Below, one piece after another: positions 25,445 to 34,758 of a stretch of 64,000 bases of DNA. The stretch comes from Actinomycetota bacterium (GTDB taxonomy: Bacteria; Actinomycetota; Thermoleophilia; Gaiellales; Gaiellaceae): NCBI GenBank assembly GCA_003161615.1, contig PMOB01000018.1:1-64000 (forward strand), in the 5' to 3' direction. The notes beneath the pieces were generated by a model, which worked only from the letters and a program-made list of their open reading frames with translations, was not told the DNA's origin and did not search any database. The first letter of the stretch is position 1. Every line of letters starts with the position of its first letter. Both the position numbers and the translations under genes were made by a program.

Positions 25445-25927
25445 ATGAAAGACGTAGCGCGCGCCTTACCGGCGCTTCTTGCGGTCACCCTCGCAACGTC
25501 CGCCTGCGCAGGAGGCCATTCCGGTGCGGGGACAACGAAGAGCCAGGCGGCGCACCGCTACTCGGTCGTAGAGGTAGAGCGCACGTTCGCCGCGCAGGGC
25601 ATCCACCTCCACAGAGCGCCTGCGCTGAATCCTCACGACGTGCACCTTCCTACTGGGATCCACCTCAGCGCCACCAACCGGAGGAAGCTCGCACGGTTGA
25701 TCAAGCGTGAGTCCCGCAACTTGGTGAGCCTCCGGGCCGGTCGCTCGCCCCATCTCGTGGCCGTCACCATTGAGACGGGCCCGCTGGTTAGCTCAATCCG
25801 CTGGATCTTGGGTAGCCCTCTGCGCGATCATGAGCCCGTCGTCACGGCAGCCCGAAGGAACGTCATCGCCTTCTTTGATGCGAGTAATCGCACTGCGGTC
25901 AAGGCGGCGCTAGCCGATCTGCCCTGA
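25445..25927 (+). CDS. Small secreted lipoprotein, function unknown
   Basis: A 160-residue protein with a signal peptide (MKDVARALPALLAVTLATSA) ending in a Cys that fits a lipobox (TSAC), so it is probably anchored outside the membrane. The mature part is basic and Thr/His-rich, with no recognised domain; ETGPLVSSIRWILGS may be a conserved core. An in-frame GTG at 25436 is an alternative start, but 25445 gives the classic n-region. Base composition looks less GC-rich than neighbours, which could indicate transfer. A hairpin follows the stop. Confidence 0.65.
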   Translation: MKDVARALPALLAVTLATSACAGGHSGAGTTKSQAAHRYSVVEVERTFAAQGIHLHRAPALNPHDVHLPTGIHLSATNRRKLARLIKRESRNLVSLRAGRSPHLVAVTIETGPLVSSIRWILGSPLRDHEPVVTAARRNVIAFFDASNRTAVKAALADLP

Positions 25928-25932
25928 GCTGC

Positions 25933-25951
25933 TTCGGGTGACATTCCCGAA
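25933..25951. terminator. Possible bidirectional terminator
   Basis: A perfect 6-bp inverted repeat TTCGGG/CCCGAA with a 7-nt loop lies in the 43-nt gap between two convergent stop codons. There is no T-run on either side, so termination would be weak or factor-dependent. Confidence 0.35.
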
Positions 25952-25970
25952 CGCTGGCGCAGGCGAGTAG

Positions 25971-28532
25971 CTACTCGTATTGCAGCGCTTCGAGCACATT
26001 GAGCCTCGCAGCGCGGCGCGCGGGGAGGATCGCGGCCAGCAGTCCCACGATCACCGCTGCGAACACGAACGCGACGAGTTGCCCCCACGGCAGCGTGAAG
26101 GCCGCGTACTTGATCGCTCTCCCGACCATGAACGCGAGCACGATCCCGACCGGCAGCGCGAGCGAGGCGCCGATCAGCGCGGTGACGATGCTCTCGCCGA
26201 AGATCATCCGGCGCACCTGCGGGCGCGTCATCCCGACGGCGCGCAGCATCCCGAGCTCCCGCGTCCGCTCGAACACCGTCAGCACGAGCGTGTTGACGAT
26301 CCCGAACAGGCTGATCACGACCGAGAGGGAAAGCAGGACGTAGAGCAGGTTCAGGAGCGTGTCGATCCCCTGCTCCTGGTTGTGCTTGAACTGGCTCTCC
26401 GTCGCGATCTTCGCCTCGGGGAACGACTTCAGTGCGGCGGTCAACCGCGCGGTGTTCGCGGCCGTGACGCCTCCGTGCATGTCGACGAACGCGTAGATGT
26501 TCTGCGGGTTCTGGAAGGCGGCGTCGAAGCGGCGCGCCGAGATCGTCACGTCGCCGTACGGCGAGCCGCCCTTCGGCGGCGCGAAGATGCCGCGCAGGAG
26601 GAGATGGAGCCGGCCGCCCGTGGGTGTCTCCACGTCCAGCGGCGATCCGACGGCGAGGTGCTGGGCTGTCGCGTAGTCCTTCGAAACGAAGGCGCCGTTC
26701 CAGCCGAGCTTCGACGGGATGGCCTGTGAGCCCTCGGCCCAGTCCACGAAGATCACCTTCGAGATGTCGCCGGGAACACCGGTGAGGTTGATCCGGCTTC
26801 CGAAGGCGCGGCCTTCACCGCCGCGGACCCCCGACACGATCGTCACGCCGCCGACCTTGCTCAGCGCGTTGGCGGGCGCGACCGGGATGGGGGAGAAGTT
26901 GTCGGTTGCCGTGAGCGCGTAATCGGCGCGGAAGACCGCGTTTACGGCGCCTTCGAAGCGCGCCTTGAGCCCGGCGGCGAGAACGGAGACGAGCGTCACG
27001 AGCGCGAGACCGATCATCAAGGCCGATGCCGTGGAGGCAGTCCGCTGCGGATTCCGCATCGCGTTCGCGCGGGCGAGGTTCCCCGCTGCGCCGCCGTAGC
27101 GCCGTCCCGGCCAGCCGAGCACCGAGGCGAGCGGCGGCACGAGCGTCTTCGCGAGCATCGCCACGCCGACGAAGACCGCAGCGGCGCCGACGCCGATCGC
27201 GAGCAGCCGGTTCGTCGTCGAGAGGTTGCCGACGAACAGGCCGAGCAGCATCAGCGCGATCGCGCCCCCGATCGTGAGGAGTGCCGTGACGGCGCTGAAG
27301 CGCGCGAAGCGGGACTCCGGTAGAACGGCGCCCTCGCGCACGGCCGCGATCGGCGGGACGCGCGTTGCGCGGATCGCCGGCCGCATAGCGGCGATGACCG
27401 TGACGAATGTTCCGAGGAGGAGCGAGACGACGATCGTTCGCGTCGCGAAGACCGTCCCTGCTTGCGGCAGGTCGATCCCCAGCGACACGAACAGCTTGTT
27501 GAGCAGCTTCGCCAGCCCGAGTCCGAGGAAGAGCCCCGCGACCGAGGCGAGCGCTCCGATCGCGAACGCCTCCACCAGCACCGACCCGAGCACCTGCCGC
27601 CGCGTCGCGCCGAGCGTCCGCAACGTCGCGAGCTCGCGCGTCCGCTGCGCGATCGTGATCGAGAGCGTGTTCGCGATCACGAACGTCCCGACGAAGAGCG
27701 CCACGCCGGCAAAGGCGAGGAGGAAGTCGCGGATGATCGAGAGGAAGCCGCCCGTGTCCTTTGTCGCCTGCTGCGCCTTCGCCTGGCCAGTCTGGACTTG
27801 CGCGATCGCGGGGAGCAGCGGCTTGATCTCGTGGACGAGCTCCGCCGGCGTCGTTCCCGGCTTGGCGGCGATGGAGATCGAGTCGAGGCGGCCCTGCTTG
27901 TGGAAGACCTTCTGCGCGGTGGGGAAGTCGAAGATCGTCATCGTCGCCCCGCCGAGCGACGAGACGCCACCGATCTGGACGATCCCCACGATCGTGTAGG
28001 TCTGCTCGGCGCCGCGCGCGACCACGCCGATCGTCTCGCCGACCTTGTAGTTGTCCTTCGACGCCGTGTGCGCGTCGATGTCCACCTGGTGCGGGCCGGC
28101 CGGCCAGGTGCCGGAAGTCAGCTCCAGCGGGTTGAAGCGCTGGTCGCCGTGCGGGTGGACGCTGAATGCGAGCGGCGGCGCGCCGTGCCCGGAGATGACC
28201 TTGCCGTCGCGGCCGACGAGGTAGGCGTAGTCCGCGATCCCGCCCTGTGCCTCCTCGACGCCCGGCAGCTTCTGCACCTTGCCGAGCAGTGACTCGGAGA
28301 AGGACGGCGGCAGGGTAGGGCTGTTGTTGTTCCGGCCGATCGCGCTGTTGCCCGTGACGATCGCGTCGGTGTGCTTGTAGACCGTCGTGAAGACGGCGCC
28401 GAACGCCGACTGGATCGTGTCGGTCAGGACGTAGGTGCCGCTGATCATCGCGACGCCGAGGACGATCGCGACCGCGGTCAGCGCGGCGCGGAGCTTCCTC
28501 CCGGCCAGCCCTTTCAGCGCGACCTTGATCAC
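25971..28532 (-). CDS. MacB/FtsX-like ABC transporter permease
   Basis: An 853-residue membrane protein with two FtsX-type modules. An N-terminal helix (AALTAVAIVLGVAMISG) precedes a large extracytoplasmic domain, three helices near residues 270-385 (with ERRTRELATLRTLGATRRQ-type motif, written RTRELATLRTLGATR), a central helix pair, a second outer domain and three C-terminal helices with RTRELGMLRAVGMTRPQV. This duplicated layout is typical of Gram-positive antimicrobial-peptide, lipoprotein or mechanotransmission ABC systems. Substrate unknown. The GTG start overlaps the ATPase stop by 4 nt, so the two are one operon. Confidence 0.9.
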   Translation of the reverse strand: MIKVALKGLAGRKLRAALTAVAIVLGVAMISGTYVLTDTIQSAFGAVFTTVYKHTDAIVTGNSAIGRNNNSPTLPPSFSESLLGKVQKLPGVEEAQGGIADYAYLVGRDGKVISGHGAPPLAFSVHPHGDQRFNPLELTSGTWPAGPHQVDIDAHTASKDNYKVGETIGVVARGAEQTYTIVGIVQIGGVSSLGGATMTIFDFPTAQKVFHKQGRLDSISIAAKPGTTPAELVHEIKPLLPAIAQVQTGQAKAQQATKDTGGFLSIIRDFLLAFAGVALFVGTFVIANTLSITIAQRTRELATLRTLGATRRQVLGSVLVEAFAIGALASVAGLFLGLGLAKLLNKLFVSLGIDLPQAGTVFATRTIVVSLLLGTFVTVIAAMRPAIRATRVPPIAAVREGAVLPESRFARFSAVTALLTIGGAIALMLLGLFVGNLSTTNRLLAIGVGAAAVFVGVAMLAKTLVPPLASVLGWPGRRYGGAAGNLARANAMRNPQRTASTASALMIGLALVTLVSVLAAGLKARFEGAVNAVFRADYALTATDNFSPIPVAPANALSKVGGVTIVSGVRGGEGRAFGSRINLTGVPGDISKVIFVDWAEGSQAIPSKLGWNGAFVSKDYATAQHLAVGSPLDVETPTGGRLHLLLRGIFAPPKGGSPYGDVTISARRFDAAFQNPQNIYAFVDMHGGVTAANTARLTAALKSFPEAKIATESQFKHNQEQGIDTLLNLLYVLLSLSVVISLFGIVNTLVLTVFERTRELGMLRAVGMTRPQVRRMIFGESIVTALIGASLALPVGIVLAFMVGRAIKYAAFTLPWGQLVAFVFAAVIVGLLAAILPARRAARLNVLEALQYE

Positions 28533-29287
28533 TGGAGGCCGGACATCACGGCGAGCACATCGGCCGGCGTCGCGGAGCGCAACTCCTTCACGATCAGGCC
28601 GTCCGCGAGGAAGAGGATCCGGTCGGCGATCGCGGCGGCGCGGGCCTCGTGCGTGACCATCACGGTCGTCTGCCCGTAGGCATCGGTCGACGCGCGGAGC
28701 AGGTCGAGGATCTCGCCGCCCGTCTTCGAGTCGAGGTTTCCGGTCGGTTCGTCGGCGAAGAGGATCGTCGGCCGCGTCACGAGTGCGCGCGCGATGGCGA
28801 CGCGCTGCTGCTGCCCTCCCGACAGCTCGCTCGGCCGGTGGCGGCGCCGGTCCCCGAGACCCATCTGCTGCAGGAGCGAGTCGAGCCAGGCGCGATCCGG
28901 CTTCTCACCCGAGATCGTCAGCGGCAGGACGACGTTCTCCTCGGCGTCGAGCATCGGCAGGAGGTTGAAGAACTGGAAGACGAAGCCGATGTGGTCGCGC
29001 CGCAGGCGTGTCAGCTTCGAGTCGGAGAGCGTCGTGATCTCCGTTCCCGCGATCGAGACAGTCCCGGAGGTCGGCTTGTCGAGCCCCGCAAGGATGTGCA
29101 TGAGCGTCGACTTGCCGGAGCCGGACGGCCCCATGACCGCGACGAGCTCGCCGGAAGTGACCTCGAGCTCGACTCCGCGCAGCGCGTCGACGGCGGTCTG
29201 TCCCTCGCCGTAGCGGCGTGTGATGTCGCGCGCTTCGACGGCTATGCCGGCGGGCGCGGACACGTCCGGCTGCTCCCTCAACGCCAT
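28529..29287 (-). CDS. ABC transporter ATPase, MacB/LolD type
   Basis: A 252-residue nucleotide-binding protein pairing with the downstream permease. Seen: Walker [10 protein letters not shown] (53-61), the Q-loop [16 protein letters not shown], signature LSGGQQQR near residue 155, and Walker [14 protein letters not shown] near residue 175 with the catalytic Glu, then H-loop THE. The FNLLP and EPTGNLDS forms are characteristic of the LolD/MacB class. The ATG at 29287 has a TACCGT hexamer 6 nt upstream, so the transcript may begin at the start codon. Confidence 0.94.
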   Translation of the reverse strand: MALREQPDVSAPAGIAVEARDITRRYGEGQTAVDALRGVELEVTSGELVAVMGPSGSGKSTLMHILAGLDKPTSGTVSIAGTEITTLSDSKLTRLRRDHIGFVFQFFNLLPMLDAEENVVLPLTISGEKPDRAWLDSLLQQMGLGDRRRHRPSELSGGQQQRVAIARALVTRPTILFADEPTGNLDSKTGGEILDLLRASTDAYGQTTVMVTHEARAAAIADRILFLADGLIVKELRSATPADVLAVMSGLQ

Positions 29288-29307
29288 GCGATCACGGTAG
29301 TCGAACC

Positions 29308-30348
29308 TCAGCGGCCGCCGTAGAGGAGGAAACCGACGACCGCGAGCGCGTACGCCGCGACGAGCAGCGTCCCTTCTTTCCGGTTCGTCCGCCCGTCCCA
29401 GACGACCGCCGTGACGATGACCGTCGCCCCGGCCATCGCCACGAGCTCCGTCCAGCGGAAGGCGAGCGCAAGCGGGTGCGCGAAGAGGAGGCCGAGCAAC
29501 GTGACGGCCGGGACGACGAAGAGAGCGACCTGCGCGCTCGACGAGATGGCGATCTCGGTGGCGAGCCGCATCTTCCCGCCGCGCGCGATGAGGATCGCGC
29601 CGCCATGCTCGGCGGCGTTGCCGACGATCGCGACGACCACGACGGCGATGAAGAACTCGCTCAGTCCGACGGCGCTGGCGAACGCGTGCAGCGAGTGGAC
29701 GAGGATCTCGCTCACCCACGCGGTCGCGCCGGTCGCGATGGTGAGGCCGATCATGGCGGTCTGGAGCGGCCAGGCGTCGGGGTGCGGCGGGCGGCGCTCG
29801 CGGCGGCTGTGGTGTCGCAGGTTCCGGCCCACGACGATGCCGTACAGGAGGAGAAGCGCGATCGCGACCGGGACGGACGCGACGACCACCGAATGCCGTT
29901 CCGGCGCGCCGGTGTAGCCGAGCGCCGCCGGAATCGAGAGTGCGCCAACGGCAACCGCGACCAGCCCGATCTGCGCGAGCAGCGAACGCCGGTCGATCTC
30001 CGATCCGTCCGGCCCTGCGACCTGCGTGACGCCGAAGACGAGCAGGAGGTTGGAGATGACGCTTCCCGCGAGCGAACCGCGCACGACTACGGGCAGGTCG
30101 GCGCCGATCGCGAACAGCGCGACGATCAGCTCCGGCGCGTTCCCGAAGCTCGCGTTGAGAAAGCCGCCGATGCCAGGCCCCGTGTGCTCCGCCGCATGCT
30201 CGGTCGCCTCCCCGATCAGCCACGCGAGCGGGATGAGCGAGAGCGCCGAGAGAACGAACAGCGTGACGTCGCCGGCGCTCGTGAGCTTGTCGATCGCAAC
30301 GGTGAGAGGCGCGAGGAGCAGCGACCCCCAGAGGAGCTTCCCAGCCAC
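29308..30348 (-). CDS. Ca2+/H+ antiporter, CaCA family
   Basis: A 346-residue membrane protein with about eleven helices and the two inverted alpha repeats of cation/Ca2+ exchangers: GGFLNASFGNAPELIVALFA near residue 81 and VGNAAEHGGAILIARGGKM near residue 241. The acidic residues in GNAPE and GNAAE are the known ion ligands. It would expel Ca2+ in exchange for protons. The GTG start has a TAGGGT hexamer 6 nt upstream that overlaps the promoter of the divergent HAD gene. Confidence 0.92.
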   Translation of the reverse strand: MAGKLLWGSLLLAPLTVAIDKLTSAGDVTLFVLSALSLIPLAWLIGEATEHAAEHTGPGIGGFLNASFGNAPELIVALFAIGADLPVVVRGSLAGSVISNLLLVFGVTQVAGPDGSEIDRRSLLAQIGLVAVAVGALSIPAALGYTGAPERHSVVVASVPVAIALLLLYGIVVGRNLRHHSRRERRPPHPDAWPLQTAMIGLTIATGATAWVSEILVHSLHAFASAVGLSEFFIAVVVVAIVGNAAEHGGAILIARGGKMRLATEIAISSSAQVALFVVPAVTLLGLLFAHPLALAFRWTELVAMAGATVIVTAVVWDGRTNRKEGTLLVAAYALAVVGFLLYGGR

Positions 30349-30353
30349 CGAAT

Positions 30354-30360
30354 TACCCTA
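30354..30360. promoter_or_regulatory. Shared -10 core of the antiporter and HAD genes
   Basis: TACCCT on plus (30354-30359) and TAGGGT on minus (30360-30355) overlap by five bases. Spacing to the start codons is 8 nt (GTG 30368) and 6 nt (GTG 30348). This fits a bidirectional promoter giving two leaderless mRNAs. Confidence 0.55.
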
Positions 30361-30367
30361 GTTGGCG

Positions 30368-31036
30368 GTGCTGGAGGCAGTTCTCTTCGACTGGGGCAAC
30401 ACGCTCGTCCGTTTCGACTGGGACGAGGACGTCGGGGTGGCCGGCCATCGCGCGGGGCTCGGCCGTGACGACGCGGAGTTCACGGCACGCTGGCGCGAGC
30501 TCATCCTCGGCGACGCGCACGGCTACCGGCCGTATGCGGAACTGCTCGCTGAGCTCGGAGCCGAGGATCCGGACGCGTTCATCGACCGCGAGCACGAGGT
30601 GTGGCGTCCGCAGTACGCCGTCCTGGCCTCTGCGCAGGCGCTCCTCGAATCGCTGCGCGACCGCGGCCTGAAGACGGGCATCGTCGCGAACTCCTGGCCC
30701 GATCCCGGCCGGATTCTCCGCGCCGACGCCGAGGCGTTCGGGCTCGCGCCGCTCCTCGACGTGCTCGTCTTCAGTGACGAGGCTGGCGCGCGCAAGCCGG
30801 CGCCGGAGATCTTCCTCCGCGCCTGCTCCGAGCTCGGCGTCGAGCCCGCGGCCGTGCTCTTCGTCGGCGACGACCTCGTCGCGGATGTGCAGGGCGCGGC
30901 GAGCGTAGGTATGAGGACCGTCGAGGCACTGTGGTTCAGAGCAGACGATTCAGCCGAGATCGAGCCGGACTTCCAGGCGTTCACCGCCGTGGACGTCCTC
31001 AACATCGTCCGGCGACTAGCGCGATCCCCGGACTAA
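30368..31036 (+). CDS. HAD-superfamily hydrolase
   Basis: A 222-residue phosphatase-like protein. HAD motif I is FDWGNTLV near residue 6 (Asp nucleophile; the second Asp is Gly, as in several subfamilies), motif II is the Ser-containing VANSWPD, motif III Lys is in ARKPAPEIF near residue 140, and motif IV is FVGDDLVADV near residue 163. Substrate unknown. A TTG at 30362 is in frame, but GTG 30368 is preferred because the hexamer TACCCT sits 8 nt before it, matching the spacing of other genes here. Confidence 0.88.
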   Translation: MLEAVLFDWGNTLVRFDWDEDVGVAGHRAGLGRDDAEFTARWRELILGDAHGYRPYAELLAELGAEDPDAFIDREHEVWRPQYAVLASAQALLESLRDRGLKTGIVANSWPDPGRILRADAEAFGLAPLLDVLVFSDEAGARKPAPEIFLRACSELGVEPAAVLFVGDDLVADVQGAASVGMRTVEALWFRADDSAEIEPDFQAFTAVDVLNIVRRLARSPD

Positions 31037-31079
31037 GTCAAGTCTTGCGGAGCACTGCGGTCGTTCGGAGAATGTGCGC

Positions 31080-31493
31080 ATGACGCCAGAGCACGTCGCC
31101 TCGACCGCGGCCCTGCCTCTCCATCCACAGGACGAGGCCGAGTGCCGGCTCTGCGAGGTGCACTGCGAGAAGGTCGTCTACCCGACGTCGTGTCTCGACC
31201 GGTCGTGCCCCTTCGTCTATGCGCACATCGAGCACGGACACACGTACATGGGCTGCCTCCAGAAGGTCTACGAGGCGGAGATCGACGTCGAGCTGATGCT
31301 CGAGGCCGAGGAGTCGCGTGAGGGGTTCGGCGCGGTGCGCGCGCTGCGCGGGCCGCTGCCGATGTGCCGGTCTGCGGTGCAGACGACGTTCGCGCACCGG
31401 GAGACCGAGCTCGGCTGCCTCAATCCGGAGTTCGGGGAGCTTCCCGCGGGCTCGCCGACGTTCCGTGTGTTCGCCCGCGTCGCGGATCGCTGA
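31080..31493 (+). CDS. Cys-rich conserved protein of unknown function, putative metal-binding
   Basis: A 137-residue soluble protein with eight cysteines: C22, C25 and C29 (CRLCEVHC), C38 and C43 (SCLDRSC), C59 (MGC), C96 and C113, plus His49, His52 and His54 (HIEHGH). The clustered Cys/His suggests a zinc or iron-sulfur site in the first 60 residues. No family name is certain. The ATG at 31080 is chosen over a GTG two codons upstream. The last 74 nt are antisense to the end of the MFS gene, and no signal peptide is seen. Confidence 0.7.
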   Translation: MTPEHVASTAALPLHPQDEAECRLCEVHCEKVVYPTSCLDRSCPFVYAHIEHGHTYMGCLQKVYEAEIDVELMLEAEESREGFGAVRALRGPLPMCRSAVQTTFAHRETELGCLNPEFGELPAGSPTFRVFARVADR

Positions 31494-32607
31494 GTCGCGC
31501 GAGGACGAGGACGCCGACCGCCGGCCCGGCCGCGGCGAAGAGGAACGCAGCGCGCCAGCTGTGCGTCGCGATCGCGGCGACCGCGGGCGGCGCGGCGGCG
31601 ACGACGACACCGAGCAGCGTCTGCTGGAAGCCGAGTGCCGCGCCCGTGCGCGATGAGCCCGCCGCCTCCGCAGCAGCCGCGTACGCGAGCCCGTTCCACG
31701 ACATGCTGAGCACGCCCGCGACCACGAAGAGCGGGATGAGGAGCGCGAGCGGCGCATCGGTAGCGGCGGCGACGCCTGCGGTGAACACCGCGAGGACGAC
31801 GCCGATCGTCCGCAGCGGGCCGAGGCGGTTGCCGAGCCGGTCGGAGATCCGGCCGGAGACGACGCGCGCCACGATCGCGAGAACGTTGATCGCGAGGAAC
31901 ACGGCGGCTGCGCTGTGCGGGGACAGGTGGCGCTCTTCGTGGAGGAAGAGGACGACGAAGCCCGTGATCCCGATCTGGGCGAGGAGATAGAACCCGGTGC
32001 CGACGCCGAGCAGCCACATCCGTGGGTCGTGCAGCGGGCGCGAGACGTCGGCGAGCTCCGGCTCTCCTCCCGAGCCGCCGCGGACGAAGACAGCCGCCAC
32101 GACCGCTCCCATGGCGCAGGCTCCCCCGAGAAACAGGAACGCCGCGTGTGTGCCGCCGGCCGAGCCGAGCGCGGGGAGGACGGCGCCGCCGAGCGCGCCG
32201 CCGATCGGGATCGCCGTCTGACGGATCCCGAGCGCGAGGCCGAGCTCTGAGGACGGGAACCAGGCCATGATCGCGCGGCCGCTCGCCGCGTTTACGCTCG
32301 CTCCGAGCGCGCCGACGCCGACGAGGGCTCCCGTCACGGCGGCGTAGCCGTGCGTCGTCGACGCGACGAACAGCAGCCCGGCCGCGCCCGTCAGACCGGT
32401 CGCGATCACCCAGCGCTCGTCGAACCGGTCGGCGACGAGGCCCCACGGCAGCAGCGTGAAGAGCATCCCGATCCCGATCCCCGCGAGCACGACGCCCGTC
32501 TCGCCGAGCGTCAGCCCGTACCCCGTCTTCAGGTAGGGGCTGAGCGCCGGGAGGCCGACCGACGAGGTGGAGAAGGACGCCTGCGCAAACGTCCCCGCTC
32601 CGAGCAC
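31420..32607 (-). CDS. Major facilitator superfamily transporter
   Basis: A ~395-residue membrane protein with twelve predicted helices. Seen: GLVADRFDERWV between helices 2 and 3 (the G-x-x-x-D-R-x-x-R signature), GRAIMAWFPSSELGLALGIRQTAIPIGG-type region near helix 5 (RQT-PIGG, often seen in MFS carriers of small anions or sugars), and SGRISDRLGNR in the second half. Substrate unknown. The start is uncertain: GTG at 32607 begins inside the first helix, whereas an unusual CTG at 32628 overlapping the nfo stop would give MRGYRWVVLG. Coupling to nfo is likely. Confidence 0.83.
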   Translation of the reverse strand: MLGAGTFAQASFSTSSVGLPALSPYLKTGYGLTLGETGVVLAGIGIGMLFTLLPWGLVADRFDERWVIATGLTGAAGLLFVASTTHGYAAVTGALVGVGALGASVNAASGRAIMAWFPSSELGLALGIRQTAIPIGGALGGAVLPALGSAGGTHAAFLFLGGACAMGAVVAAVFVRGGSGGEPELADVSRPLHDPRMWLLGVGTGFYLLAQIGITGFVVLFLHEERHLSPHSAAAVFLAINVLAIVARVVSGRISDRLGNRLGPLRTIGVVLAVFTAGVAAATDAPLALLIPLFVVAGVLSMSWNGLAYAAAAEAAGSSRTGAALGFQQTLLGVVVAAAPPAVAAIATHSWRAAFLFAAAGPAVGVLVLARLSDPRRGRTHGTSASPREAPRTPD

Positions 32608-32624
32608 TACCCAGCGATAGCCCC

Positions 32625-33473
32625 TCAGGCCAGCCAGCGCGCCCGCAGCTCCTTCGTCTTGGCCACCTCGCTCGCGTCCGGCCCGTGGTTCTCCGGCCCC
32701 GCGGTCTCGAGCACCGCCGGCAGTCCCTGCAGGCGCGGGTTGGAGAGGAAGACGCCGAGCTTCTCGCCGAGCTCTCCCTCGAGGATGTTCGCGTGGCGGT
32801 CGCGGTTGGAGCCGAACGGCGCCGCCGCGTCGTTGATGTGCAGCGCCTTGAGCCGGTCGAGGCCGATCGAGCCGTCGACCTCGTCGAGGCAGGCGTCGAG
32901 CGCGGCGGGATCGGTCACGTCCACGCCCGAGACGTAAAGGTGGCACGAGTCGAGGCAGACGCCGAGGTGCGGGTGGCCGTCGAGTCGCTCCGAGATGGTC
33001 GCGAGCTCCTCGATCGAGCGGCCGATCGTGCCGCCGGCGCCCGCGGAGTTCTCCATCAGCAGCCATGTCTCGTCGGTGCAGAGCTCGAGCGCCTGCTCGA
33101 GTGCCGGCACGACGTGCTCGAGCCCCGCCTCGAAGCCGCTGCCGAGATGCGAGCCGACGTGGAAGACGACGTGGGCGCCGATCCCGCACGCGACTTCGGT
33201 CGTGTTGCGCAGCGTCGCGACGGAGCGCTCGTACGTGACCGGATCGGGCGAGGCGAGGTTCGTCAGGTAGACGGCGTGGCAGAGCGCCCCGCCCATCCCG
33301 GCCGCCGCGTACTTCTCCCGGAACCGCTCGAAGCTCGCCGGGTCGTGGTTCGTCGGCCGCCACGCGCGCGGGCTCTGCGTGAAGACCTGCAGCGAGTCGG
33401 CGCCGATCGCGACGGCGCGGTCGATCGCCTTGTCGATGCCGCCGGAAGAGGAGACGTGCGCCCCGATCTGCAC
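32625..33473 (-). CDS. nfo: Endonuclease IV (AP endonuclease)
   Basis: A 282-residue TIM-barrel enzyme cutting DNA 5' to abasic sites, using three zinc ions. Seen: IGAHVSSSGGIDKAIDRA at the N-terminus, FHVGSHLGSG near residue 103, LLMENSAGAGG near residue 138, GVCLDSCHLYVSG near residue 170, and HINDAAAPFGSNRDRHANI near residue 212, carrying the metal ligands His, Glu and Asp. The GTG start has TAGCGT 8 nt upstream, overlapping the gltX promoter. It belongs with ogt and UDG to the repair genes of this window. Confidence 0.95.
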   Translation of the reverse strand: MQIGAHVSSSGGIDKAIDRAVAIGADSLQVFTQSPRAWRPTNHDPASFERFREKYAAAGMGGALCHAVYLTNLASPDPVTYERSVATLRNTTEVACGIGAHVVFHVGSHLGSGFEAGLEHVVPALEQALELCTDETWLLMENSAGAGGTIGRSIEELATISERLDGHPHLGVCLDSCHLYVSGVDVTDPAALDACLDEVDGSIGLDRLKALHINDAAAPFGSNRDRHANILEGELGEKLGVFLSNPRLQGLPAVLETAGPENHGPDASEVAKTKELRARWLA

Positions 33474-33480
33474 AGCCGCC

Positions 33481-33487
33481 TACGCTA
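33481..33487. promoter_or_regulatory. Shared -10 core of nfo and gltX
   Basis: TACGCT on plus (33481-33486) stands 6 nt before the gltX ATG. TAGCGT on minus (33487-33482) stands 8 nt before the nfo GTG. They share five bases, and the gap between start codons is only 19 nt. Confidence 0.55.
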
Positions 33488-33492
33488 TCGGC

Positions 33493-34758
33493 ATGGCAGT
33501 TCGCGTCCGCATCGCTCCGAGCCCGACCGGGTTCCTCCACATCGGCACCGCCCGCACGGCGCTGTTCAACTGGCTCTTCGCGCGCCACGAGGGCGGTGAG
33601 TTCCGGCTGCGGATCGAGAACACCGACACGTCACGCGAGGTCGCCGAGGCGGTCGACCAGATCCAGGACTCCCTCCGCTGGCTCGGCCTCGACTGGGACG
33701 GGGAGCACACGTTCCAGCTCGACCGAATGGACGACTGCCGCAAGGTCGCGGAGCAGCTCGTCGCCGACGGCAAGGCGTACTCCGACGACGGCGCAATCCG
33801 TTTCCGCATGCCGAACGAGGGCTCGACGGCGTGGGACGACGTCGTGCGCGGCCGGGTCGAGGTCGCCAACGAGACGATCGAGGACGTGGTGCTCGTCCGC
33901 TCCGACGGCCGCCCGACCTACAACTTCGCCTCGCCGATGGAGGACGTCTGGGACGGGATCACCCACGTGATCCGCGGCGACGACCACATCTCGAACACGC
34001 CCAAGCAGCTCAACATCATCCGCGCGGTCGGCGCCGAGGTGCCGGTCTACGCGCACGCGCCGATGCTCTTCGGGACGGACGGTAAGAAGCTCTCGAAGCG
34101 CCACGGCGCGCAGGCGGTCGAGGAGTTTCGCGAGGCCGGCTACCTCCCCGAGACGATGCTCAACTTCCTCGCGCTACTCGGCTGGGCGCCCGACGGCGAG
34201 ACGACGATCATGTCCCGCGACGAGCTGATCGAGCGCTTCTCCCTCGAGCGCGTGAGTCCGAGCCCGTCGCAGTTCGACTACGCGAAGCTCGACTGGATGA
34301 ACGGCGTCTACATCCGCGAGCTCCCCCTCGAGGACTTCGCGCACCGGCTCGTCCTCTGGCTCGGCGAGAACGGCTACGAGTGGGACGCGGAGCTCGTCGC
34401 GCGCACTGCGCCGCTCGTGCAGGAGAAGATTGCGAAGCTCTCCGACTATCCAGGCTTCGCGGGCTTCTTCTTCGGCGATGTCGAGCCGGGCGCTGCCGAC
34501 CTCGACGGCGGAGGCCCGATGCTCGCCGCGGCGGAGGAGACGCTCGCCTCGCTCGAGCCGTTCGAGGCCGAGGCGATCGAGGCGGCACTACGTGCGGCTG
34601 CGGACGGCCTGGGCTTGAAGCCGCGGCAGGCGTTCCAGCCGCTCCGCATCGCGGTGACCGGCTCGCGCGTCTCGCCAGGGCTGTTCGAGAGCATGGAACT
34701 GCTCGGCCGCGACGTCACGCTCAGCCGGATCCGCGCGGCTGCGGCCGTCGCGGCATAG
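33493..34758 (+). CDS. gltX: Glutamyl-tRNA synthetase
   Basis: A 421-residue class I synthetase that charges tRNA-Glu and, in most actinobacteria, also tRNA-Gln for later amidation. Seen: PSPTGFLHIGTARTALFNW (HIGH motif as HIGT), IENTDTSR near residue 40, GRPTYNFASPMEDVWDGITH near residue 142, DDHISNTPKQ, and KKLSKRHGA near residue 197 (KMSKS equivalent). The C-terminal anticodon domain is compact, making it shorter than the usual 460-490. The ATG at 33493 is 6 nt from TACGCT. A tRNA-Glu gene lies 0.6 kb downstream. Confidence 0.95.
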   Translation: MAVRVRIAPSPTGFLHIGTARTALFNWLFARHEGGEFRLRIENTDTSREVAEAVDQIQDSLRWLGLDWDGEHTFQLDRMDDCRKVAEQLVADGKAYSDDGAIRFRMPNEGSTAWDDVVRGRVEVANETIEDVVLVRSDGRPTYNFASPMEDVWDGITHVIRGDDHISNTPKQLNIIRAVGAEVPVYAHAPMLFGTDGKKLSKRHGAQAVEEFREAGYLPETMLNFLALLGWAPDGETTIMSRDELIERFSLERVSPSPSQFDYAKLDWMNGVYIRELPLEDFAHRLVLWLGENGYEWDAELVARTAPLVQEKIAKLSDYPGFAGFFFGDVEPGAADLDGGGPMLAAAEETLASLEPFEAEAIEAALRAAADGLGLKPRQAFQPLRIAVTGSRVSPGLFESMELLGRDVTLSRIRAAAAVAA

